The notes: a model not told the origin generated them from the letters alone. Counted from the stretch's first letter, positions 1 through 9,159 are shown. The stretch is DNA of 64,000 bases from Ascoidea rubescens DSM 1968 (GCF_001661345.1 NW_017962913.1:2175428-2239427), one strand, 5' to 3'. Made by a program: numbers and translations.

Positions 1-206
1 TTGTATGGGAAACGTCCCGTTCGTGTGGGGGAGGAGCCATCAACAACGATTGCTCCCAGTTTTGATTCCAATTGTGGTCACTGAGCTTATAAAAAGAATT
101 AAATTTGCTGAAATGAACTTGTTTGGTGCGAAAGGAAATACACTACACAGTCTATATAGATACTCTAATATATTTTGTTTTATCTACTGCCTGGAAACTA
201 CACATA

Positions 207-1268
207 ATGCACAGAACTTACTCCTTAAGATCCTCCAGAGCTCCCACCAACTCTCAGCTTCAGTCTCCTCCTCCTCCTACTTCAACCACTAAAAGTGGTA
301 GTTTGTTTGGCAAATCGTCTCTTGGAAACACCTTTAGAAAGAATGCTGCAGGGAATTTTGGTCCTGATTTAGCTAAGAAGTTGTCTCAATTTGTTAAAAT
401 GGAGAAGAATGTTATGAGATCTATTGAGTTGGTCGCAAGAGAACGTCGTGAAGTTGGTAAGCAATTGTCTCTTTGGGGTGAAGATAACGACGACGATGTC
501 AGTGATGTTACAGACAAATTGGGTGTTTTAATCTACGAAATTGGTGAATTAGAAGACCAGTTCATCGATAAATATGATCAATACAGATTAACATTGAAAT
601 CCATCCGTAACATCGAAGCCTCTGTTCAACCATCAAGAGAGCGCAAACAAAAAATCACAGATGAAATTGCTAAATTGAAATACAAAGAACCAAACTCCCC
701 AAAGATTCCTGTCTTGGAACAAGAATTGGTTCGCGCTGAAGCCGAATCCTTAGTTGCTGAAGCTCAGTTATCCAATATCACTCGTGAAAAGTTAAAGGCT
801 TCATTCTCCTATCAATTTGACGCTATGAGAGAATTGGCTGAAAAATATGCCTTGATTGCTGGTTATGGTAAGGCATTGTTGGAGCTATTAGACGACTCCC
901 CTGTTACTCCAGGTGAAACCAGACCTGCTTATGATGGCTACGAAGCTTCAAAACAAATAATTGTTGATGCTGAAAACGCCTTGGGCAACTGGACCTTGGA
1001 TTCTGCTGCTATAAAACCAACTTTATCAATGCGTACCACTACTGGCGATGTTTACTCTTCAGATCGCCAAAGAATTGATGATGACGATGGTGATGTTTAT
1101 GCCAATGATCAAGAGTTGCTACACTCTGCTCAAGGAAACAATTACTCTTCTCAAGGCAACACTGCTAACAACAATTGGCCCAACGAACATTCTGAACAGC
1201 ACGATGTTCCAACCAATGCTAATGGAAATGGCACTGCCAATCAACACAGACCTGTTGAAGTTGTTTGA
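207..1268 (+). CDS. PIL1: Eisosome core component Pil1/Lsp1 (BAR-domain protein)
   Basis: Main structural protein of eisosomes, the furrow-like plasma membrane domains; its BAR domain polymerises on the cytoplasmic face and binds PI(4,5)P2. The product is 353 residues and matches Pil1/Lsp1 as I recall it nearly from end to end: it opens MHRTYSLRSSRAPT, then follow FGPDLAKKLSQ, the DDDVSDVTDKLGVLIYE segment, LTLKSIRNIEASVQPSR, VRAEAESLVAEAQLSNITR and the family signature ALLELLDDSPVTPGETRP. The acidic, Asn-rich C-terminal tail is variable in the family. The reading frame opens upstream at 123, but the conserved N-terminus fixes the ATG at 207. PIL1 and LSP1 are paralogs in S. cerevisiae and this copy cannot be assigned to one with certainty. 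The gene lies at the left edge, so only about 200 bp of its promoter is visible. Confidence 0.96.
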   Translation: MHRTYSLRSSRAPTNSQLQSPPPPTSTTKSGSLFGKSSLGNTFRKNAAGNFGPDLAKKLSQFVKMEKNVMRSIELVARERREVGKQLSLWGEDNDDDVSDVTDKLGVLIYEIGELEDQFIDKYDQYRLTLKSIRNIEASVQPSRERKQKITDEIAKLKYKEPNSPKIPVLEQELVRAEAESLVAEAQLSNITREKLKASFSYQFDAMRELAEKYALIAGYGKALLELLDDSPVTPGETRPAYDGYEASKQIIVDAENALGNWTLDSAAIKPTLSMRTTTGDVYSSDRQRIDDDDGDVYANDQELLHSAQGNNYSSQGNTANNNWPNEHSEQHDVPTNANGNGTANQHRPVEVV

Positions 1269-2010
1269 TTTATTTGATGTGTTAATGCCTTGATCTATTT
1301 TCCTGTTTTCTTTTATTGTTTGTTTATTTGTTTATTTGTTTATTTTTCTTTTTTTGTTTGTCTCTTATTTATCTTTATCTCTTCTATTTGATGTTTCCTC
1401 TTTACTTGACGTGGGTTTTTGTTCTCTACATGTTATTTAGGTTATGCCTCTCATTAGGTTTAATTAACTGTTAATCGGCTTTTGCAAACTCTTTTCTCTG
1501 TAAACTGCTCAGGAAGCAAAATCACCAAAATCACCAAAATCATTAAAAACAAACTAAAATCACGGCACTTGGACAATCCTCGGAAGTTCAATACCGAGGG
1601 TACTCGCGTGCGTTAAACGTCATTTTTTGACTCAGATATTTTATACCAGTTTTTTTTGATCTTTAACGAATTCTGTGATTGTTGGTGAAGAATTGGTAGA
1701 TGAATAGTGGATAGTACTTTGGGTGTGCTCTTCTGAACGAATATGAAGCTATATGAAGCTATATGAAGATACAGCAAGACATTTCAAGATACATATGCTG
1801 GAATAAAATCTGTCTTATTGTTCTGAGCCTTGCAATACAAATATCTCTTATATTATCCAAATCAATAATTCACTTTTAACCCTTATCAAATACATCTTTT
1901 CATACACTTGGCTCTTAACAAGCAGCAAAAAAATAACGACGACCATATACATATACATATACATATAAACACAAACACAAACACAAACATCCTGTATTTC
2001 TCATCCGAAT
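1269..2010. other. Intergenic region, PIL1 to SPX-RING gene
   Basis: No gene seen. It begins with a T-rich PIL1 3' flank holding a (TTTATTTG)n-like run near 1318-1346. It contains a CGG-N10-CCG palindrome (1578-1599), a Gcn4/AP-1-like TGACTCA (1628-1634), a short ATATGAAGCT direct repeat (about 1741-1770), and an (ACATAT)n then (ACAAAC)n leader (about 1946-1990) just before the next ATG. Confidence 0.7.
1578..1599. promoter_or_regulatory. CGG-N10-CCG palindrome (candidate zinc-cluster factor site)
   Basis: Perfect 6-bp inverted arms CCTCGG / CCGAGG are separated by 10 bases. CGG triplets in inverted orientation are the classic target of Zn2Cys6 activators, and an N10 spacing is that of Put3-type sites. 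It lies about 410 bp upstream of the SPX-RING start. Binding and the factor involved are inference. Confidence 0.35.
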
Positions 2011-3654
2011 ATGAAGTTTGGAAAAACTTTTGAAAAAGCTTTGGCTGAAGATGAAATCCCCTTACAATGGCAGAAAAATGCTATTCAATATAAGCAGCTA
2101 AAGAAAACTATTAAAAAATTAGTTGAAGAATTTAATGAACTTGGCTTAGAAAAGGATTTAATTCAAAACCACTTAGTAAATGAAAATGAAAATGAAAATA
2201 ATGAAAAAGAAAATAATGAAAATAATAAGAATAATGAAAATAATAAGAATAATGAGAATAATGAGAATAATGAGAATAATGAGAATAAAAATAGAAATGA
2301 AAATACCACCAATAATGATAATAACGTATTAGTTGATTACAAATTATCAAAAATTGATTCATATGTCAGACCAAAATTATCTCTAATCATAAATAATTAC
2401 GTTAATTTGCCAGATGATATTAAGCTGAAATTAAATCAGCTATTACTGAAACCTGAACGATTAGAATTTGATAATCAAATTAACAACAATAAAATTAGCG
2501 AAATAAATGATTCTAATCAAATTAACAAAAATTTTACCATCAACAATAATCTGATTAGTAACGTTGATAATTTAAACAGTAGCTCAGGGATCAACATCGA
2601 TATGAATTTAGATAACAGTTCAGATGATAATAATGACACTAATGAAGAGAAATCAATAAACTCATCTACTTCAATTATCTCCCTATCCCTGTCTTCAAAC
2701 TCTTCAAACTCTTTAAATTCAAGCTTTATCTCTTTCAACAACCTAAAAAACTCAAAAACTTCAAAAATAATAGTTCATACTATTTACGACCAAACTTTTT
2801 TTCTTTCCATCAGTGAACAAATCCTAAATTTAGATACCATGAAAGACAACCAAGAAAATTTAATGATTAAACAAATCAATTACTTGAGTGATCAAATCTC
2901 ATCTTTGTCATCTCCATATCGAAAGAGAAATGATTTATATATTTGGCGACAAATCTTTGAAATTTATAATAGCTACCAATTATTTTTCAAATTCAATTTT
3001 ATTTCAAAAAATGAACTAAACTATTCTATATCAAAGATAAATTTTTACAAATTTGTTGACGAAATTCAAAAAAAAGATCTACTATCTCAATTTCATAATA
3101 AAAAAGTATCAAAACAAATTTTTAATCAGTTTTTAAACTTAAACCTTGAATTAATTAAAGCTATTGAATTTCAGTATTTAAACAAAATCGCTATCACTAA
3201 AATATTGAAAAAATTCGATAAAAGAACTTTTCTATCAATTAAATTCAAATTCCCAAATTTTTACGTTAATGATCCCTTTATCAATCAATCCTTCTCAATC
3301 AATTTATTCTTCAAAATTCAAGAAAGACTTATCAAAATCATTCCTCAACTAGACGACTATCTATGCCCAATTTGTTGCTCGATTAGCTTCAAACCTGTCA
3401 AACTAGACTGTGGTCACATCTTTTGTATTAGATGCTTGGTCAAATTACAAAAATTAAGAAAAGATGCTTGTCCCATTTGTAGAAAAAACAACGTATTAAT
3501 TGCTGACCATTCAAATTTAGATTTAGAGACAATGGAGTTCTTGAAATTATACTTTCCAAAGGAAAGTAAAGCTAAACAGAAAGAAACTGAAAACGAAATC
3601 GCTAAAGAACAATGCGAGGCCCTTATTGGAAAATCGTCTTGTTTAATTCAGTAA
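2011..3654 (+). CDS. SPX-domain RING-finger protein, probable E3 ubiquitin ligase
   Basis: Probable phosphate/inositol-pyrophosphate-sensing ubiquitin ligase of the SPX-RING class (S. pombe Pqr1 type). The 547-residue product starts with an SPX N-terminus (MKFGKTFEKALAEDEIPLQW, then QYKQLKKTIKKL). An Asn/Glu/Ser-rich disordered block covers about residues 55-260. The other half of SPX follows, including ITKILKKFDKRT, whose Lys cluster is the part of SPX that binds inositol polyphosphates. A C3HC4 RING lies at residues about 452-490: CPIC, CGHIFCIRC, CPIC. No transmembrane segment was seen, unlike the SPX transporters. Two CTG codons (139 and 146) lie on a short amphipathic helix. Function is inferred from domain order; S. 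cerevisiae has no clear ortholog that I recall. Promoter elements are the CGG palindrome and a TGACTCA about 380 bp upstream. Confidence 0.88.
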   Translation: MKFGKTFEKALAEDEIPLQWQKNAIQYKQLKKTIKKLVEEFNELGLEKDLIQNHLVNENENENNEKENNENNKNNENNKNNENNENNENNENKNRNENTTNNDNNVLVDYKLSKIDSYVRPKLSLIINNYVNLPDDIKLKLNQLLLKPERLEFDNQINNNKISEINDSNQINKNFTINNNLISNVDNLNSSSGINIDMNLDNSSDDNNDTNEEKSINSSTSIISLSLSSNSSNSLNSSFISFNNLKNSKTSKIIVHTIYDQTFFLSISEQILNLDTMKDNQENLMIKQINYLSDQISSLSSPYRKRNDLYIWRQIFEIYNSYQLFFKFNFISKNELNYSISKINFYKFVDEIQKKDLLSQFHNKKVSKQIFNQFLNLNLELIKAIEFQYLNKIAITKILKKFDKRTFLSIKFKFPNFYVNDPFINQSFSINLFFKIQERLIKIIPQLDDYLCPICCSISFKPVKLDCGHIFCIRCLVKLQKLRKDACPICRKNNVLIADHSNLDLETMEFLKLYFPKESKAKQKETENEIAKEQCEALIGKSSCLIQ

Positions 3655-4334
3655 GTTTATTTCCATCTTATAAAGAAAAAAGATTTTTTTTTTTCAATTG
3701 AATATACTTGATAGTATATTATATTGTAAGATATTGTAATTATAGTAATGCTCAGTTATCAGAAAGAGAGGTTTTAAAGGCTTGGTTTAATTTGTGGTTA
3801 AATTTTGTTTTATTAGTTTTTTTTGGTTTTTTTAATTTACACTTGAAAGTTCTTTTTACTTTTTGTTTTTTAAATTTAGTGGAAATTTATGACAGTGAAA
3901 TCTAACTGAGTGCGATAATAGTCTTGCAATTATCTTCAGCCTTTGCTAGTTATATTTTTCAATTTATTTTGCTGCATTTTTTTAATATCTCATTATATCT
4001 ATTGGTTTGACTCAATATCTTTCATTTGTGTTCAGATAGCTGAATGTTTGGTCTGTTTCAGTTTAAAAATTAGATTAACTTCTTATATTTTAATAAAATC
4101 ATGTCAGATAAAGAGTTGAATTAATTTCATCTGATCTTGAATTAATTTTAACTTGACTTATTCTCATACTTCATATTTCATTTTCTAATTTTTAATTTTT
4201 TTCCTGCAATTGTTTTCTTTTTTGTTTTCATAAACAAGTCTTTTAACTCTAACTTTTAGAACTATAATTTCAAATAGATAATACATCGACGTTAATGAAT
4301 AGTAAAGACTTTCTAAGAAGTTGTTTGTGAATAA

Positions 4335-4361
4335 TTCTTCGGACAAAACAGCTCCGAAGAA
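4335..4361. promoter_or_regulatory. CGG-N11-CCG palindrome (Gal4-spacing zinc-cluster site)
   Basis: Perfect 9-bp arms TTCTTCGGA / TCCGAAGAA are separated by 9 bases, so the inner CGG and CCG are exactly 11 bases apart, the spacing used by Gal4-type Zn2Cys6 dimers. It sits about 410 bp upstream of the metallothionein ATG. Which factor binds, and which gene it serves, is unknown. Confidence 0.4.
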
Positions 4362-4632
4362 AAGGACTTCTTTAACCAATCTCTTTTACTTTAAATGCAA
4401 TCAATTTAAGGATAAATAGCTTAATTTAATTGTTGTTTGTTTTTAGCTTCTTTAATCTGTGATCAATATTATATTTCGAACTTAAAAGAAATATTACTCT
4501 GGTTCATTGAGAAATTTTATACATTTTAAGACTATTGATGGGTTTTGAAGCTGGAGATTAAATAGCTCAAACTATTAACGTTAAACATTTTTTGTAGTAG
4601 TTGTTGTATGAAACCTTTTAAGAAATAAATAG

Positions 4633-4640
4633 TATATAAA
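4633..4640 (+). promoter_or_regulatory. TATA box of the metallothionein gene
   Basis: A TATATAAA consensus lies 131 bp upstream of the metallothionein ATG. A strong TATA box suits an inducible small gene. Confidence 0.55.
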
Positions 4641-4770
4641 TGGGATAATTTCTTACAATTTTTTATTGTTTTTATTCATTTTATAAGTGTGTTTCTTACA
4701 ATTACAAGTTTATTTATACAGTTTTAGTTGCTAATTTAAATCAAATCAAATCAAATCAAGTCAAATCATA

Positions 4771-4851
4771 ATGGGTAAAGGTTGTTCATGTTGTGGTGAT
4801 TCTGAATGCCACTGTACTTCAAGCTGTTCATCTTGTGGATCATCTCATTAA
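4771..4851 (+). CDS. Small copper-type metallothionein, 26 residues
   Basis: Predicted cytosolic thiol-cluster protein that would bind Cu(I) and possibly other soft metals. The product has 26 residues with seven cysteines, in the arrangement C-x-CC-x4-C-x-C-x3-C-x2-C and otherwise Gly, Ser and a few polar residues. The first five cysteines have the same C-x-C-x5-C-x-C-x3-C register as the 25-residue Neurospora copper metallothionein; the sixth Neurospora position is Ser here, and an extra Cys follows the second. The gene is far below usual length cut-offs. Support comes from the ATG context (preceded by a TCAAA tract), a TATATAAA box 131 bp upstream, and a TAA stop after an SSH tail. Downstream lies a convergent GST gene. 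I did not find a full match to the Ace1/Cup2 site in the upstream region. Metal binding is inferred from cysteine spacing alone. Confidence 0.8.
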   Translation: MGKGCSCCGDSECHCTSSCSSCGSSH

Positions 4852-5100
4852 AACGTTTAATAAAGTTATAAGAAAGAAAAATGGTGATTTATCGAGTATA
4901 TTTTCATGTCAATTCGTTGATGATTGTTGAATTTGTGCGTTTTTTATGATTAGTTTTTGCGAATTTCAATTATTTCAATTTTATTTCAATTATTTCAATT
5001 TTATTTCAGTTTTATTTATAAAGAATATTAAATGAACGACTTTGTATAAAATTTATAACGCATCTATTTATTAAATGAGTGTAAGGAACTAAAATTCCAA

Positions 5101-5739
5101 TTAATAGGCAAGACCTTTTGCGATCTCAGGGACTTGTAGAGATCTCTTTAATAAATCATTTAATAAAGGAAATTGGGTCAAATCAATCTTTGAAAAAGCA
5201 GCCTTTTCAATCCATGGGAGAACGAAGACTTCAGCAATGGTTAATTTATCACCAACCAAGAAGCCAGTATTGTTTGATTTTAAAATATCTTCAAGAACCT
5301 GGTAGACTCTTTTGATTTCAGTGTACAAGTCGTTAACATCGCTTTCAGATAAATGTAATAGGTTTCTGATAACACCAAAGATTTTCCCTTGAACTGGAGC
5401 TAAAGCACTGACTTGGAATAAAGAGAGTTCTAGAGTTTTAAAGTAGTTGTTGGAGTTGACTGGATAAGAGAATTTGTTTTCAGTATCATATTTTGAGACT
5501 AAGAATTGCAAGATGGCGTTACTTTCACTTAAATAGAAAGGGTTTGAAGAGTCCTTTGATGCTAAAGCAGGAATTTTACCGTTTGGATTGATCTTAAGGA
5601 ACCAGTCTTCCTTTTGCTGTTTTTTGGCAAGGTCGATGGTGATGATTTCAACTTTCGATTGGATGTTTAAAAGCTCGACTAAAACAGTGATTTTTCTTCC
5701 ATTGGTGGTTGAAGCAAGAAACAATTGGTAGTCAGACAT
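5101..5739 (-). CDS. Glutathione S-transferase-like protein
   Basis: Cytosolic glutathione transferase or glutathione-dependent reductase. The 212-residue product has the normal two-domain GST length. The N-terminal thioredoxin-like half shows STTNGRK (active-site loop), LKINPNGKIPAL (the NPxGxxP cis-Pro motif) and LSESNAILQFL (the ES glutathione-binding motif). The helical C-terminal half carries GFLVGDKLTIAEVFVLPWIEKA, where Asp of the usual GDxxTxAD box is replaced by Glu. It resembles fungal theta/Ure2-like GSTs; a closer class cannot be given. A minus-strand TATATAAA (5857-5864) lies about 120 bp upstream of the ATG. It is convergent with the metallothionein gene, so the two metal/thiol-defence genes are neighbours with separate promoters. 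Confidence 0.88.
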   Translation of the reverse strand: MSDYQLFLASTTNGRKITVLVELLNIQSKVEIITIDLAKKQQKEDWFLKINPNGKIPALASKDSSNPFYLSESNAILQFLVSKYDTENKFSYPVNSNNYFKTLELSLFQVSALAPVQGKIFGVIRNLLHLSESDVNDLYTEIKRVYQVLEDILKSNNTGFLVGDKLTIAEVFVLPWIEKAAFSKIDLTQFPLLNDLLKRSLQVPEIAKGLAY

Positions 5740-6446
5740 TTTCTATGAAATTGGGGGAAGTGAATGTTAAATAAGATGGTAATTAAGGATTGTGGTTCTT
5801 AGAGAGAAGAAGGCTAAAGATGAAGAACTGAAGAAACGTCAGGATATTCAAACATGTTTATATAGAGCAACTTTATCGAAGACAATTCAAAACAGGCATC
5901 GCCATTTGTCATTCTACTGTTCGAATTACTGAGCTACTTTGTGAATGAGATGAGAATTGAAAACATTTCGAAGAAAATGATAAGGTTAAACCACACTTTT
6001 CAATCGCAAATTTCAACACAGTGATACCCTCATAAAACTCGACTAAAAAGTGAAATTCTTCCAAAAAATCAAGAGAAAACAGTTTAAATTTCACTTTTTG
6101 GAGACAAATCAAACAAATTTTGGATAAAACCAATGAAAGTTATTTCAATTTATCAGAGACATTGAATTTGAAATATTTGGTGATTCAAAGAAATTGTGGA
6201 CGACCCCTTTGTTTGAGGGAGATGTTCAGCGATTTCGGTATAGTGTATGGGAAGATCCCTGAGAAAACAGGAGAAGACGTGTGAAGGAAACATATTGAAA
6301 AATATCAGCTTAGTAATTAGAAATCGAGTATTAAAGTTCCACGAATTGGTGCGAGAAAAGTGATCGAGATGATGGAAGTTATAGAAATGGAATTAAAATG
6401 CACAATGGATTATAAAAAATATAAAAAAAGCATGGATGGAGACTCC
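5740..6446. other. Intergenic region, GST promoter and NudC 3' flank
   Basis: Contains the minus-strand TATA box of the GST gene at 5857-5864. Short open frames here lack any recognisable motif, and I see no further gene. Confidence 0.6.
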
Positions 6447-7088
6447 TTAAGCAACGTTGGCCTTTGAAAAGTCCAATTCTGGGTGCTGGGCTTTGAACCT
6501 CTCCAAAATATCGTACTTTTGCTTATCAGATAAGACCCCACCATCAGTTGAGTTGAAATTGTTTTTATCCAAAAGATTGCTGACATTACTATCACTGGTG
6601 TTGTTCTTTCCATGTTTCAAGTCGTGGTCTAGTTTTTGTTTTTCTTGTTGTTCCCACAACATTTTATTGACCATTGCTTTTGATTCATCGTCGAGATCAC
6701 TGATTTTGGAGACCTCAGGCTCAATTCTTCTGACATCAATTTTTGGTGCAGACTTAACTACATGGGGCCACCATTCTTTTTTGTACTTGACCAATGTGAT
6801 TTCCACTTCCTTTCTGTCGATGATTGACCAAGTTGATTCGGAGTAGTCAATATTACTAAACAAACTATCATCGATAACTAGATCGCCAGTTGATAAGATT
6901 TTGACAAACAACCTATCCTTTTTGATTTCTATCTTTAAATTTTTAGCCCTAGTCCCGCTGGGAGCCTGAATTGTTACAGTAATATCCTCAAGGGTCTGTT
7001 TCCATTCGTAACCTAAAGCAGCTTGTTCAGCTTTTTCCTTTGCAATAGCTTCAGGAGAATTATCAATCTCACTATTTGGATCAGACAT
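6447..7088 (-). CDS. NudC-family nuclear distribution protein (CS domain)
   Basis: NudC proteins are p23-like co-chaperones that stabilise LIS1/dynein-pathway proteins and support nuclear movement. The 213-residue product has the full diagnostic set: a CS domain starting YEWKQTLEDITVTIQ (about residues 28-115) with WSIIDRKEVEITLVK and EWWPHVVKSAPKIDVRRIEPE, then the NudC-specific linker ISDLDDESKAMVNKMLWEQQ, and a C-terminal peptide KYDILERFKAQHPELDFSKA like that of animal and Aspergillus NudC. The long N-terminal coiled coil of animal NudC is absent, as in other fungi. S. cerevisiae lacks a NudC ortholog to my knowledge, so its presence argues for an earlier-branching yeast. Confidence 0.92.
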   Translation of the reverse strand: MSDPNSEIDNSPEAIAKEKAEQAALGYEWKQTLEDITVTIQAPSGTRAKNLKIEIKKDRLFVKILSTGDLVIDDSLFSNIDYSESTWSIIDRKEVEITLVKYKKEWWPHVVKSAPKIDVRRIEPEVSKISDLDDESKAMVNKMLWEQQEKQKLDHDLKHGKNNTSDSNVSNLLDKNNFNSTDGGVLSDKQKYDILERFKAQHPELDFSKANVA

Positions 7089-7476
7089 TTTTTACAGCAC
7101 AACAAACGAACACTTATACACTGGAACAACGGTAAACAGATGGCCTAGCTGAAGATGAATGGCAATTCAGAAACACAGAAATATAAATACTCCCCAAAAA
7201 AACCAATACAGGTGCAAAGCTAATAGAATCAAAGCAATAGTAGCATAAAAACAGAGAAACAGAGAAAAGAAGTGAATTAAAAGATAACCAAACTCAAAGC
7301 TCAGGAAGAAAAGGGAAGTGGTTTACCCGCAGCGCAATTATACGCCTAGCATACGTCTATCTGCATTACACTACGTGCGGACATGCTGCAGAGTTATGCT
7401 GAATCACGCCCGCCTATTGTTTCCTAATGTTTATTAGAGCCCTATGTACATAATAAGATAGCTCCCAACGGACCAA
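7089..7476. other. Intergenic region between TIM54 stop and NudC start
   Basis: 388 bp without a gene. It holds a Reb1-type TTACCCG (7323-7329) about 235 bp upstream of NudC, followed by a moderately GC-rich patch to about 7410 with several CG dinucleotides. Confidence 0.6.
7323..7329. promoter_or_regulatory. Reb1-type site TTACCCG
   Basis: Exact TTACCCG core, the general regulatory factor Reb1 motif of budding yeasts, inside the NudC promoter. The same core recurs in four other places in this window, all outside coding sequence (15113, 41792, 41891, 54165). Confidence 0.4.
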
Positions 7477-9159
7477 TCACAGCTGTGTGTCAGCGATAGT
7501 CGAGTTACTTTCTTGAGACTCCTGTATGGGGCCTTCTAAATCGTAAACCCATAACTTATTGGCCACTCTATCGTCGATAACAAAGTCCTGGAGCCACTCG
7601 CTGTTGTTTTCGATTCCTCTTTTCACCCATCGTTTCGACCAATCTTCTTCTTCGTCAATTGCACTGAATTTATCAACACTGGCATCAAACTTCCTTATCC
7701 TCTTTTCAATTACTTTAGCCGTCATTTCACCATATCTGTCCATCAATTTATGCTTGTTGTAATATCTGTAAATTCTTCTGGGGAATGTGGTGATACCGAC
7801 TAGGTTATAAACTGGGAACACCGAAACTGGCTGTTGAAAGAAAGGTGGAATATTGTCTTTTGTGTTAATTTTCTTGATTTTGTTGTTTTCATAATATTTT
7901 GACAACTCTTTTGGAAATTCTCCTTCATTCTCGAATTTTTCTCTAGTTATATATGGTATCAATTTCTGTTTTTTCTTTTCTTCTTCTTTCTGTTTTTCGG
8001 TAAGTTCTTCTACTTTTTCATTATCATTACTGTTATTATTATTATTCGTTTCATTATTAGTTTCATTATTAGTTTCATTGTTGGTTTCATTGGTATTAGT
8101 ATTAGTATTAGTATCATTAGTATCATTAGTATTATTAATATCATTACTTTCATTGGTATCATTTTTACTTTCAGATTTGATTTCAGAAATATTAGTTGGC
8201 ATTTCCACGTTATTTGGACTCTTAATATCGTCCAAACTTAACACTTTAACTTCTGGAACTTCTGGAACTTCTTCAATTCTGTTTTCCTGTTTATCTTCAA
8301 TTCCAACTGTTTTTTCAGCATGAGGATTCTCCAACGGTCCTAGTAGCCCTTCTTGTAGTCCTATAATATATTCTTTATACGCACCTCTACCAATGCATAG
8401 TACTCCTCCAGTATTATATGGTTCGTATTCATCAACCAATGAATCCTCAGAAACAGCTGGCTTGTTGATCAATTCATTCCGGTTTTTGTAATATAGCCCT
8501 AGAATATTCTTTGCATCTTTAACTCTGAGCAAAAACTCTTCTCTTTTGTCCTTTTCAATTTCTTCTTCGCTTTTTTTTACCTTTTTATGGCCATTAAAGA
8601 ACAACCATTTGAAAAACTTGACTGGTTTATTCAATATACTGTTTTCTTTCTCGCGAATCCTCTCAGCTTCTTTTGTATCGTTTTCAAGCTGAATTATCTC
8701 TTTTCTGATGTCTCTGATATCCTGGGCGACTTTGGAACGAATCTCGCCCTGTCTTGATTCTGTAAATAGTATGAAATCAACTGCTGCTGCATTCAAAATC
8801 GGTTTGATGTACTTTCTAAACACCAGTAGACTTTCGTCCAAATAGTCGTCTGGGGGTGGTGCAACATATATCGTCAATGTTCGTGGTAAATTGTTCAACT
8901 GGAAAGACTTGTCGCCATATGGTTTGACGTACTTCGTCCACTTCTCACGAACCTTCTTCTGCTGGTAGTAGTTGTAGAATGTCCCACCTCCAATGGCACC
9001 ACAGAGGGACCAGAACACCATCCAGTTTCTGGAAGGAAGACGAATGTTGTTGATGCCCATCATCTTCAACGCAGGATTGGTGTATCCCTTTGGCTTGGGC
9101 TTTGGCACTGCCTGCGCTGCCTCTGCAACAGGCTCCTGTTGCTTTACACTCTCAGACAT
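7477..9159 (-). CDS. TIM54: Mitochondrial inner-membrane translocase subunit Tim54
   Basis: Subunit of the TIM22 complex that inserts carrier proteins into the mitochondrial inner membrane and also supports Yme1 assembly. The 560-residue product begins with a Pro/Lys-rich region, then NPALKMMGINNIRLPSRNW leading into a single membrane segment (about residues 46-65, FWSLCGAIGGGTFYNYY), the usual Tim54 layout with most of the protein in the intermembrane space. Other family features are the LPRTLTIYVAPPPDDYLDE stretch, FPRRIYRYYNKH and VANKLWVYDLEGP near the end. A Thr/Asn repeat insert (about residues 330-375) is lineage-specific low complexity and makes the protein longer than S. cerevisiae Tim54 (478 residues). 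It is divergent from STI1 across a GC-rich 320-bp spacer. Confidence 0.93.
   Translation of the reverse strand: MSESVKQQEPVAEAAQAVPKPKPKGYTNPALKMMGINNIRLPSRNWMVFWSLCGAIGGGTFYNYYQQKKVREKWTKYVKPYGDKSFQLNNLPRTLTIYVAPPPDDYLDESLLVFRKYIKPILNAAAVDFILFTESRQGEIRSKVAQDIRDIRKEIIQLENDTKEAERIREKENSILNKPVKFFKWLFFNGHKKVKKSEEEIEKDKREEFLLRVKDAKNILGLYYKNRNELINKPAVSEDSLVDEYEPYNTGGVLCIGRGAYKEYIIGLQEGLLGPLENPHAEKTVGIEDKQENRIEEVPEVPEVKVLSLDDIKSPNNVEMPTNISEIKSESKNDTNESNDINNTNDTNDTNTNTNTNETNNETNNETNNETNNNNNSNDNEKVEELTEKQKEEEKKKQKLIPYITREKFENEGEFPKELSKYYENNKIKKINTKDNIPPFFQQPVSVFPVYNLVGITTFPRRIYRYYNKHKLMDRYGEMTAKVIEKRIRKFDASVDKFSAIDEEEDWSKRWVKRGIENNSEWLQDFVIDDRVANKLWVYDLEGPIQESQESNSTIADTQL

Larger units (their letters stand above)
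3655..4770. other. AT-rich intergenic region upstream of the metallothionein gene
   Basis: No convincing gene in 1.1 kb. Two short open frames (about 3708-3905 on + and 4185-4379 on -) are low-complexity and not credible. Elements seen are TGACTCA at 4008-4014, a 9-bp inverted repeat forming CGG-N11-CCG (4335-4361), a TATATAAA box (4633-4640), and a TCAAA pentamer tract (about 4740-4768) just before the metallothionein ATG. Confidence 0.65.

Noticed and set aside
4771-5739. Possible metal/thiol-stress operon of metallothionein and GST
   Set aside because: The two genes are convergent with separate TATA boxes, so no joint transcript is suggested. Adjacency may be chance.
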